From Amia ocellicauda (lineage: Eukaryota; Chordata; Actinopteri; Amiiformes; Amiidae): DNA of 64,000 nt. The stretch lies in the NCBI RefSeq assembly GCF_036373705.1, contig NC_089855.1, positions 49,556,318 to 49,620,317 of the forward strand, read 5' to 3'. The notes under the pieces were generated by a model. The model was not told the DNA's origin. It searched no databases and saw only the letters and a list, made by a program, of their open reading frames with translations. Positions within the stretch are counted from its first letter, which is position 1, and the number at the start of each line of letters is the position of its first letter. The position numbers and the translations under genes are program-made. Positions 53,856-64,000 of this stretch are shown one piece after another.

Positions 53856-55891
53856 TTAAATACGGTACAATTCGTTAGTAAGGGTATTAATAAGGGTGTT
53901 TTGGCTCTCTATCACAAGGTTTTGCCCCACTAACACAAGTCTTTGATTTAGTAACAAGGTATGTAGCAACTCATGCCGACCTTCAGGAAGTAGCTCCGGG
54001 GGATGGTGTCCTGGCTCAGCTGCAAAGGATGGTCGCTCCGGTAAATCTCGGTCGAAGGAGGCAGGGAGCGAGCGTATACTCACGGACGGAGACCAAGAAG
54101 GCCTTTGCGGTGACACCCTGGCCAATCGCGGTGTACTGTTCAGCGTTTCTGTAGCCAAGAAACGGGGCTGGGGGGACGATGTTGAAACCAGTCCGTCGTT
54201 GGGTGGTGTGTCAACCCTGACTGACGGCGACCCCTGAGGTTGTTGGTTGCCTGTATTTGTTCCGCCCGACAATGCGGCGGGCTGAATCTGGATTGTTGAA
54301 TTACCCCCAGAAGGCTGTGGCCTGAGTAGATGTTGGGGGGTCTCCAAGACCACCGTGGGGGATCCTCTCGGTGATCTCTCCGGGGAAGATGTTTGATCCC
54401 ACTTAGACGGGGTAATTGTCCTCAATAGCTCATCCACAGAATGACTATCCCAAGAGTCTTGGGAAGAATAAAAATATACATTACATTTACATCTTTAAAC
54501 GGCGACAGAAATCAAACTTAAAACAGCATGTCCAGGACCTTCAAAACCTTTAGCTTTTTTAGACCTTTGAAAATAGGCTTAGACATTCACTACAACGCCT
54601 TATTATTTACAGACAATATATTTATTAGGACTTGATAATAAATGTAAAACAGAGAAGCCTCTGTAAATAAACTGTTTCTTAAATGTAATATTGTTAATAA
54701 AACACTTTTTATACACACACACACCACATTTCATTTTTAAACGAACCTTCCAAGTGTAAACGCTTCCTGATCCCGGGACTTCCTGTTTCACAAACGTTTT
54801 CACGATCTGTTTAAATATTAAATACAATGAACACCTTCAAGCCTTTTCCTACAGCCACTTTAAAACAGAAGTATAATTGCGGGAGATAAGCCAAACAACT
54901 TACTAAAACCTTTCGGACAGCTTTACTTCCTAACCAGACGGTCGGGCAATCGGTCATTTCTAAACACATGCCCCAGAAACAAGCCTAGACCTGTCCGGAC
55001 TTCTAAAGATCTTTCCCAGAACCCCCAAGACCTACAGGAAATGGGCACCCCTCGCTTAAATATTAGCCCTCAACGGGCAAACAAAACCCTTTTAAAAACA
55101 TTAAAGTTTGAAAGATCTTACTTACCTCCAAAGAATAATCGTTTCTTATGTTTTTCAGCTGGTTTAGCTTTTTGCACTTCTGTGAAGGTAAGAGACATGT
55201 TTAACCTTTAACCACCCCGCTTTATAAAAAGCTTTAACCTCTTACAAGCGGCAGATATATACTCACCGCTATCAGATACAGGGGCTGACGGCCTTTCAGA
55301 TTCTTGAAAGGTGACGGTTCTCGAAGGTAAAACTAAACAAGCCCTCGCTGTGGAAGGCCTTTCGTTGTCTCGAACCACGTTTCTTAATACTGTTAGAAAG
55401 GATATTTTTTTTAATTAACAAGACGGGCCTCAAACATCTTACAGAAACGTTATACAAACAAACAGGGGTTTAGTTCTTACCCGGTCGGCAGACAGCCTGT
55501 CTAGGGACAACCACTTCTCTTGGTTGATCCTCGGAGACATTAATCACAGGCCTTTCGATAGTTTCTGTGTAATTAAAGAGACCGCCATTAATATATATTA
55601 AAACGTTTTCATAACTCTAATGAGCCGCTTCAAAACACAACCACACACCCATACATAAGAACCCTTGAGCGCAAACACAAAAATCTTACCGTCGTTGTTC
55701 CAGATGATCTCCTCAGCGTTGGGAATTAACTCCTGTTGACTGGCTGAAAAATAATTTTACAGAACTTAAAACAGATGTTATAACCTTATTTACAATACAT
55801 GCCCACAACCCGCTCTGAGTCAATGAAAATAATCTGAAGACTTACCTAAAAACTCGTTTAAATCGAAGTCGTTGATGTTGTTTCCGGACAT
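53856..55891 (-). CDS. Spliced-looking early gene, leftward (copy C)
   Basis: Same organisation as in copy B, from ATG 55891 to the stop at 53856. The region is longer here, and the final open segment is larger (193 codons, with added Ser/Pro-rich sequence). Splice-type boundaries recur at the corresponding places, and further candidate boundaries are visible in the longer part. Function unknown. Confidence 0.58.
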
Positions 55892-55958
55892 TGTTGATCT
55901 TTAGGCTTAAATCGAAAGGTCAGTATGAGTCTGTCGAGCTGAAGACCAGACCTTCATA

Positions 55959-55964
55959 CTTATA
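55959..55964 (-). promoter_or_regulatory. TATA box of the leftward early gene (copy C)
   Basis: TATAAG on the minus strand, 67 bp before ATG 55891. Confidence 0.6.
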
Positions 55965-56868
55965 CTGATGGCCGGATGCCGGATCTGCTTGTAAGGCATT
56001 GTTCTGGGCTGGCCTTTGTGCCGTCCTGTTACCAATTAACATATCAAAACCAACCAATAAAATGACCCTGCATCAATTTCAAATAGAAACCAAGATGGCG
56101 ACGATCTCTCTCCTCTCTACTCTAAACTTTTATTAGAACCTTTTGGTCTCTCAAAAAAACATTTTTAAGCATCAAGACCTATAGTCAATAAACACTAAGA
56201 ATATTTCAGGCCTTTATACGCGCTAAAAAACAACCTGAGCCAAGAAAATAACTATAAAGATCTAAAATAAGTAGCGCTTTTACAGTGATTTTTTTTTTTT
56301 TTTTAATAGCGATGCTTTGTTTGGTATTAAACAAGTCACAAACTACTCAGAACAGCGTTTATCCCCACAAAAGAGATATTTGGGTTTATTTTACAAAGCT
56401 TATAAATTATATAGTATAAAAGTATTCTGAATGTTTTGAGACCACACGCCATGCCTACGTTTGTCTGAGCCCACCCCCGTCCCCCGTGGTGTGAGTGATT
56501 TAGCCTTGAGTGTTGTGATCTATTTAGCATTGAGTGATCAGTTGTTTTTATTTTTTAAATGATTCCTTATCATCAGGGATTGAGCCTGCTAAAATACCTT
56601 AAAAACATATCCTTATCTTAAGTCTAACTCTTATGAGCTTTAAGACCCTAGAATGTATTTAAGTAAAACGAATGAACACATTATGTGTGAGATAAAATAT
56701 AACCACAGCTTTTTTTTTTTTTTTTACAAAAACAATTAACCTATACCCACAAACACCCACACACACACACACACCCTCTTTTTTTAAATTTTATTTTTAA
56801 TTAAATTTGAGGGGAGAGACAGAGCCATATACATTGGGGTTAACATAAGTACCCTATGCAAAACAGGA
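55965..56868. other. Non-coding right subterminal region (copy C)
   Basis: Same content as in copy B with shorter T-runs and a longer CA run. The AAGATGGCGAC motif is at about 56093. No gene supported. Confidence 0.7.
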
Positions 56869-57010
56869 ATTGTTAGGACCTGTGACCATTACAGACAACA
56901 GAACTTGTTGATCTTATAAAATGATTGGGCGAGAGAGACAGAGAGAGAGAGACAGACAGAGACAGAGACAGAGACAGTGTGAATATGATAAACGCACTAT
57001 TCAAAATGGC
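56869..57010 (+). repeat. Subterminal GA-rich repeat, single unit (copy C)
   Basis: One 142-bp unit. It opens like the first unit of copy B, including TAGGACCTGTG, but its microsatellite is that of the second unit, as expected after recombination between the two. Confidence 0.85.
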
Positions 57011-57126
57011 ATTGTTAAGACCTGGGCCCCTTACATGTATATTTAAAAAAGACCCCCAACCACTACAGGAAGAGCCGACCCATTCACACTCTACAGTTGA
57101 CCAACAAGAACAACAAGAACAACCGG

Positions 57127-57307
57127 TTATGGGTGGCCTTGTTGTTCAGGGTTTTAGGGGTGTACACTTTCTGACGGATATGACGTAGGAATAATTAAGG
57201 AAATAACTCTAAAATCACGCCCCCCAATTATGACGTAGGAATATTAATAAGCTTAGGGCATACGTCATAACAAAATAGGCCGCGCCCAAAAAACCCTACT
57301 ATCTACT
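57127..57307 (-). repeat. Right terminal inverted repeat, copy C
   Basis: 181 bp, followed by CCTGTG at 57308-57313. Confidence 0.97.
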
Positions 57308-57603
57308 CCTGTGTGGTGCATTTTCTCTCTCTCTATCTGTGATTTAATCCTTACTTATATACATATGTCCATGAACGTTTCTGGAGCTCATGTAAATCAC
57401 ATCACACGACGGGCCGTGATCTTTTCGGTCACTTTGAAAGTTTTGCTCATGACAATCCTTTTCTATTGCGGCACGATGGCTGCCACCGAGGATGGAATGT
57501 CGTCCGCAGTTGGCTGCAAGCTTGCCTGAAGCGCAGGAAAGGACTTACTCGCGACGTGCCACTTAAAGACTGAAGAAGTGGGGGTCGGCCTCACCGAGAG
57601 CCC

Positions 57604-59510
57604 TGAGGATTAGCTCACGTGGTAGAGCGCTCGCTTAGCATTGTAGCGTTATGTTGGGTGTATTTGGATAAGAGCATTTGGGCTCTGAGCTGAATCACTG
57701 ATCTAAAGAAAACCTCTCCCCCCCAAAGTTATCAGATTCCCTTAGCTCATCAGCTTGGAACTGGTTTGCATCAAAGTGACAGTTTTGGGGAGGATGGCAC
57801 CAAGAAGAGGCCAAAAAGTTTGGAATTCTGCTATGAGATGTCTGGAGAAAGGGGCCTGTAGGTGATAAAAACTCTTTGAAGTGGACGAGAGCCGAAATCC
57901 CGACATAGAGCTACGAACCCAGGCCAACCGGCATTTCCAAAAGATGGCATGGATTGACATCAGTCATAAATCAAGCCCCCCTCCAATAGGACACTGGGGG
58001 CTGAAACCGAAATCCAATCTCAAAAACTCAAGAACCAATCACCTCTTGATCTGACAGACTATAAGGAACAGCGGACAGTCTTTCTCGCTCTCTCTCACCT
58101 GAACCAGTAACTCGCTGCCACAGCTCAACCTGTAGCTCTGTTGCCAGAACCGGAACCAGAAACCAACTAAGTCTTTGCCGGCAACAGAAGAGTTAAACTG
58201 GGAGAAGGAGATTGAGCCGTACGAAGAATTCTTTTAAAGGACTTTATTAAATAAAGAACTTTACAGACTGCGCTGCCCGCCTGTGCCCACCTGATCAGTG
58301 GAGTTTTACAGCTGGACAATTGACTAAGTCGACTGTATACGAAAGTGTCAGTCATTTAAATAGCTATTTGAGTCTTAAGAAACTTGACCCTTGGAACAAA
58401 CACGGCCCTGCTTTCCTCAAAGACTTTGTCTTCAAGTAAGTACGGTGAGAGACCCTGCTTGCCGAGAAGATTTTGTGCACAACCTTGGAGCCTTCAAACC
58501 AGTGGAAAATCTGTTTGGAAACGACTCTACTTTCGCGAAACCCCAACTTCCAGGTGTATCGACTGAGTGGAAGTTCTTGGACAAAGCCGAACCGGACTGC
58601 CTTTGTTCCAAACCACACGGACCTCGTGCCGTGTGCTGTTATCTGAGCCCGAAGCCAGAGAGGCCTCTCTGCGACGAAGTTCAGATAAGTTTAACAGTTT
58701 GGAGTTCATGATTCATGACATTTGAGAAATCAATTAGAAATGTTAATCTGTGATTCATAACTCTAGAATGTGTAATATCATTTAGTTTTCTTAAATATAA
58801 ATGTGTGTTGCATTAAACTGTTTTGCTGATAATTTTAGAAATAAAATCTGTCAACGCCGAGAAATATCTTCTCATTCCTGTTTAACTGTTTAGTCTGAAA
58901 TTGACACAAGTTAATAGACATTAGATTATTGGTGGCCCTGCCTATCCTTAATCATTGAATAATAATCAGTTAAGGGAAATTGTGGTAACAAGTAATGATA
59001 GGATCTTTCTCGGCACCTAAACGTGAATGAGACTGATATATATGTAACGAGAAGTTACCTGACATAAATACTAACCTGCGTAGTTATTTAATGTCTGACT
59101 AATAATACTAACGAGAGACTCACCTTCGTCTTACTAACCGGTATTGTAGTCAATGTGTTTATAATTTTTTTTGTTTAACGATTTGTGTTATCATATGAGA
59201 TCCCATGGTCTTTGTTTTGGTCACGGAAGTGATTTGTCTTCGATTTGTTGATCTAGAGTTGAATTGTAATTAGTTTTTCCCTTTTGTATAATTAGTGTAG
59301 TGCTACATTTAGTCTTTGTTTTGAATACATTTGACAATTTATATCTTTGGAATTGGTGTCTGCGTCCAATTATTACAGAAATTGAGTTCTACAAGATTCC
59401 AGGATTCGTGATAAGGTGATACTATAAATTCACTTCTTTAATTGAAATGTATAAGTGTACCTTACGCTACAGCATGCGAGAGGCAGCGGGATCGATGCCC
59501 GCATTCTCCA
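57604..59510 (+). pseudogene. tRNA-Ala split by LTR (unit 8)
   Basis: Halves at 57604-57641 and 59472-59510. Confidence 0.87.
57642..59471 (+). mobile_element. Solo LTR-like insert (unit 8, 1,830 bp)
   Basis: Same ends and duplication; variants shared with unit 3. Confidence 0.75.
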
Positions 59511-60525
59511 AGGCCTCAGGCGCTCGTGCCCCGGTTTCGGGGGAGAGTCGCTCACTTTTCTTGCCGCAGACACAGGCGCAAGGCATTGCCTGTTTGCCGT
59601 AAGGTTATCAGACACAACGCGCCGGCGACGGCTGCAGCATTAGCACGCCGGCTGGCCCTTCCGAAGTTCCCCAAAAACGACCGAGATGCCGCTTCGACGT
59701 CGTAACCCCAGGAACGACCGCAAAGGCACTCCAACCCTCAATCTTCCGATCCGAAGTCAGACCGAAGAGACTGTATGATGTTTTAGATTAAAGATAGTAT
59801 GCAGACCGAGCAAGTTAGATTTATCGAGCTAGCAAACAGCCATTGAGGCACCTGTTCGGGACGTACCCTGTAGAAATTCCTGTCAACGATAAAAGGATCA
59901 AACGGTGGAGAAAAAGCCCGCAGGATGTTTGTCAAAACTCTGTTTGTGGACTGAATGGCTTTCCCAGATTGGCAGGGACTGTTTTTGGTATTGACTGAGG
60001 GACAGTTGTAAAAGACAACCTCTCACCGGACCTCTGGCATACACCAAAGAAAGCCACCTCACCTCTCCCCCGGATCTCACAAAACACAATCCCCCCCGCC
60101 CCCAGGGAAGACAGACCGCAATCGGACTCGGGCTTGCACCTTTTGATTGGATGAACGGCCGCAAAACATTCTATGTCATTTTCTTTTAAAGCTTCACTCG
60201 TGCTTGTAAAAAACCGAGGTCTCACTGAAAGAATGCCCTGACGTGGTTGCTTCCAAGCTAGCTGGTTTACAAAATTCCTTTTCGCTTTAACGATGATTTC
60301 CAAGAAGGGAAATAATCTATCTGTAATCTGTCAACACAGGCACCTTCTTCTCCGATAAGCCACGCGGTCACCACCAGGAAGGTGAACGCACCAGGCCGAC
60401 CCGGAGTTTTCGCCAATTCGTCTCCAAGCCTCCCAAGAGGGAACATAAACAGGCCTTATTCGCAGACACAGGCCCTCACGCAGGGAGACCACCGCTTCAC
60501 CGCCGCTGCCCCTGCCAAGGGCCCC

Positions 60526-60597
60526 AGGTCCCACCGAGACTTGAACTCAGATCGCTGGATTCAGAGTCCAGAGTGCTAACCATTACACCATGGAACC
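60526..60597 (-). tRNA. tRNA-Gln(CTG) (unit 8)
   Basis: Intact arms; one T-stem pair is G-T. Confidence 0.88.
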
Positions 60598-60732
60598 AAG
60601 CCCGCTGCCCACCTCTTGCCCGTGACGAAGGTTTCTGCTCTACGCACACGTCTCGCTCTGTCGCACGGCCAAGTCTAGAGTGAGCCAAGTTGCGCCCAGA
60701 GTGCTGCGTGTGGCGGGTCACTTCCGGAGCCG

Positions 60733-60804
60733 TCCCTGGTGGTCTAGTGGTCAGGATTCGGCGCTCTCACCGCCGCGGCCCGGGTTCGATTCCCGGTCAG
60801 GGAA
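60733..60804 (+). tRNA. tRNA-Glu(CTC) (unit 8)
   Basis: Same 72 nt as unit 1. Confidence 0.95.
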
Positions 60805-61128
60805 AGTGCATCTGTTGCTCTTCCCCTAGGACCTGTGTGGTGCATTTTCTCTCTCTCTATCTGTGATTAAATCCTTACTTATATACATATGTCCATGAAC
60901 GTTTCTGGTAACTCATGTAAATCACGTCACACGACGGGCCGTGATCTTTTCGGTCACTTTGAAAGTTTTGCTCATGACAATCCTTTTCTATTGCGGCACG
61001 ATGGCTGCCACCGAGGAAGGAAAGTCGTCCGCAGTTGGCTGCAAGCTTGCCTGAAGCGCAGGAAAGGACTTACTCGCGACGTGCCACTTAAAGACTGAAG
61101 AAGTGGGGGTCGGCCTCACCGAGAGCCC

Positions 61129-63035
61129 TGAGGATTAGCTCACGTGGTAGAGCGCTCGCTTAGCATTGTAGCGTTATGTTGGGTGTATTTGGATAAAAGC
61201 ATTTGGGCTCTGAGCTGAAGCACTGATCTAAAGAAAACCTCTCCCCCCCAAAGTTATCAGATTCCCTTAGCTCATCATCTTGGAAGTGGTTTGCATCAAA
61301 GTGACAGTTTTGGGGAGGATGGCACCAAGAAGAGGCCAAATAGTTTGGAATTCTGCTATGAGATGTCTGGAGAAAGGGGCCTGTAGGTGATAAAAACTCT
61401 TTGAAGTGGACGAGAGCCGAAATCCCGACATAGAGCTACGAACCCAGGCCAACCGGCATTTCCAAAAGATGGCATGGATTGACATCAGTCAAAAATCAAG
61501 CCCCCCTCCAATAGGACACTGGGGGCTGAAACCGAAATCCAATCTCAAAAACTCAAGAACCAATCACCTCTTGATCTGACAGACTATAAGGAACAGCGGA
61601 CAGTCTTTCTCGCTCTCTCTCACCTGAACCAGTAACTCGCTGCCACAGCTCAACCTGTAGCTCTGTTGCCAGAACCGGAACCAGAAACCAACTAAGTCTT
61701 TGCCGGCAACAGAAGAGTTAAACTGGGAGAAGGAGATTGAGCCGTACGAAGAATTCTTTTAAAGGACTTTATTAAATAAAGAACTTTACAGACTGCGCTG
61801 CCCGCCTGTGCCCACCTGATCAGTGGAGTTTTACAGCTGGACAATTGACTAAGTCGACTGTATACGAAAGTGTCAGTCATTTAAATAGCTATTTGAGTCT
61901 TAAGAAACTTGACCCTTGGAACAAACACGGCCCTGCTTTCCTCAAAGACTTTGTCTTCAAATAAGTACGGTGAGAGACCCTGCTTGCCGAGAAGATTTTG
62001 TGCACAACCTTGGAGCCTTCAAACCAGTGGAAAATCTGTTTGGAAACGACTCTACTTTCGCGAAACCCCAACTTCCAGGTGTATCGACTGAGTGGAAGTT
62101 CTTGGACAAAGCCGAACCAGACTGCCTTTGTTCCAAACCACACGGACCTCGTGCCGTGTGCTGTTATCTGAGCCCGAAGCCAGAGAGGCCTCTCTGCGAC
62201 GAAGTTCAGATAAGTTTAACAGTTTGGAGTTCATGATTCATGACATTTGAGAAATCAATTAGAAATGTTAATCTGTGATTCATAACTCTAGAATGTGTAA
62301 TATCATTTAGTTTTCTTAAATATAAATGTGTGTTGCATTAAACTGTTTTGTTGATCATTTTAGAAATAAAATCTGTCAACGCCGAGAAATATCTTCTCAT
62401 TCCTGTTTAACTGTTTAGTCTGAAATTGACACAAGTTAATAGACATTAGATTATTGGTGGCCCTGCCTATCCTTAATCATTGAATAATAATCAGTTAAGG
62501 GAAATTGTGGTAACAAGTAATGATAGGATCTTTCTCGGCACCTAAACGTGAATGAGACTGATATATATATAATGAGAAGTTACCTGACATAAATACTAAC
62601 CTGCGTAGTTATTTAATGTCTGACTAATAATACTAACGAGAGACTCACCTTCGTCTTACTAACCGGTATTGTAGTCAATGTGTTTATAACCTTTTTTGTT
62701 TAACGATTTGTGTTATCATATGTGATCCCATGGTCTTTGATTTGGTCACGGAAGTGATTTGTCTTCGATTTGTTGATCTAGAGTTGAATTGTAATTAGTT
62801 TTTCCCTTTTGTATAATTAGTGTAGTGCTACATTTAGTTTTTGTTTTGAATACATTTGACAATTTATATCTTTGGAATTGGTGTCTGCGTCCAATTATTA
62901 CAGAAATTGAGTTCTACAAGATTCCAGGATTCGTGATAAGGTGATACTATAAATTCACTTCTTTAATTGAAATGTATAAGTGTACCTTACGCTACAGCAT
63001 GCGAGAGGCGGCGGGATCGATGCCCGCATTCTCCA
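61129..63035 (+). pseudogene. tRNA-Ala split by LTR (unit 9)
   Basis: Halves at 61129-61166 and 62997-63035. Confidence 0.87.
61167..62996 (+). mobile_element. Solo LTR-like insert (unit 9, 1,830 bp)
   Basis: Same ends and duplication; shares CATCATCTTGGAAGTGG with unit 7. Confidence 0.75.
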
Positions 63036-64000
63036 AGGCCTCAGGCGCTCGTGCCCCGGTTTCGGGGCAGAGTCGCTCACTTTTCTTGCCGCAGACACAG
63101 GCGCAAGGCATTGCCTGTTTGCCGTAAGGTTATCAGACACAACGCGCCGGCGACGGCTGCAGCATTAGCACGCCGGCTGGCCCTTCCGAAGTTCCCCAAA
63201 AACGACCGAGATGCCGCTTCGACGTCGTAACCCCAGGAACGACCGCAAAGGCACTCCAACCCTCAATCTTCCGATCCGAAGTCAGACCGAAGAGACTGTA
63301 TGATGTTTTAGATTAAAGATAGTATGCAGACCGAGCAAGTTAGATTTATCGAGCTAGCAAACAGCCATTGAGGCACCTGTTCGGGACGTACCCTGTAGAA
63401 ATTCCTGTCAACGATAAAAGGATCAAACGGTGGAGAAAAAGCCCGCAGGATGTTTGTCAAAACTCTGTTTGTGGACTGAATGGCTTTCCCAGATTGGCAG
63501 GGACTGTTTTTGGTATTGACTGAGGGACAGTTGTAAAAGACAACCTCTCACCGGACCTCTGGCATACACCAAAGAAAGCCACCTCACCTCTCCCCCGGAT
63601 CTCACAAAACACAATCCCCCCCGCCCCCAGGGAAGACAGACCGCAATCGGACTCGGGCTTGCACCTTTTGATTGGATGAACGGCCGCAAACATTCTATGT
63701 CATTTTCTTTTAAAGCTTCACTCGTGCTTGTAAAAAACTGAGGTCTCACTGAAAGAATGTCCTGACGTGGTTGCTTCCAAGCTAGCTGGTTTACAAAGTT
63801 CCTTTTCGCTTTAACGATGATTTCCAAGAAGGGAAATAATCTATCTGTAATCTGTCAACACAGGCACCTTCTTCTCCGTTAAGCCACGCGGTCACCACCA
63901 GGAAGGTGAACGCACCAGGCCGACCCGGAGTTTTCGCCAATTCGTCTCCAAGCCTCCCAAGAGGGAACATAAACAGGCCTTATTCGCAGACACAGGCCCT

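Larger units (their letters stand above)
40858..57307 (+). mobile_element. Polinton/Maverick copy C, complete (16,450 bp)
   Basis: Same family, orientation, target hexamer (40852-40857 and 57308-57313) and gene order as copy B. The two copies differ by only a few scattered bases per kilobase or less, plus length differences in repeats and in the early region. It looks nearly whole, with about one break. The subterminal GA repeat is present as one unit instead of two. Confidence 0.97.
57308..60831 (+). repeat. tRNA array unit 8 (3,524 bp)
   Basis: Shares private LTR variants with unit 3 rather than with units 1 and 4, although it also follows a Polinton. The leader (57308-57603) and spacer (59511-60525) hold nothing recognised. 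Confidence 0.93.
60832..64000 (+). repeat. tRNA array unit 9, cut by window end
   Basis: The leader (60832-61128), split tRNA-Ala and most of the spacer (63036-64000) are present. The window ends just before the expected tRNA-Gln. Confidence 0.92.

Noticed and set aside
1-64000. CRISPR-like or prokaryotic organisation suggested by tandem repeats and tight gene spacing
   Set aside because: Repeat units are kilobases long with vertebrate tRNA genes; tight spacing is confined to the virus-like elements, which also show splice and poly(A) signals.

Overview
The window looks like vertebrate nuclear DNA, probably from a fish or amphibian. The tRNA genes are close to the vertebrate tRNA-Glu(CTC), tRNA-Gln(CTG) and tRNA-Ala(AGC) sequences, they sit in a long tandem array, and the array carries young Polinton (Maverick/adintovirus-type) elements. 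I see no host protein-coding gene.

Layout: (1) 1-567, right end of a Polinton whose left part lies outside the window (copy A). (2) 568-11032, three tandem units of about 3.5 kb. (3) 11039-26809, complete Polinton copy B, 15,771 bp. (4) 26810-40851, four more units. (5) 40858-57307, complete Polinton copy C, 16,450 bp. (6) 57308-64000, one full unit and most of a second. All three Polintons have the same orientation and sit at the same point of the unit, with the same 6-bp target duplication (CCTGTG). A single insertion later multiplied with the array explains this best.

Each array unit holds, in order: about 300 bp of unrecognised sequence; the 5' half of a tRNA-Ala gene; a 1.83-kb LTR-like insert (TG...CA ends, 4-bp GCAT duplication) in the anticodon loop; the tRNA-Ala 3' half; about 1 kb of unrecognised sequence; tRNA-Gln(CTG) on the minus strand; and tRNA-Glu(CTC) on the plus strand. 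The array is thus a tRNA cluster invaded first by an LTR element (present in every unit) and later by a Polinton (present at only three places).

Each Polinton has 181-bp terminal inverted repeats and two convergent gene blocks. The rightward block holds three or four accessory genes (one possibly Bcl-2-like), then integrase with chromodomain, penton-type minor capsid protein, a basic core-like protein, double-jelly-roll major capsid protein and adenain-like protease. From integrase to protease the genes are packed with 1-4 bases between stop and next start. The leftward block holds a spliced-looking early gene, a repeat-bearing acidic frame, protein-primed DNA polymerase B, packaging ATPase and two conserved Polinton proteins. 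The blocks meet at an AT-rich polyadenylation zone. The two complete copies differ by well under a few percent, so they are young. Both look nearly whole, with about two or three breaks in copy B and about one in copy C.
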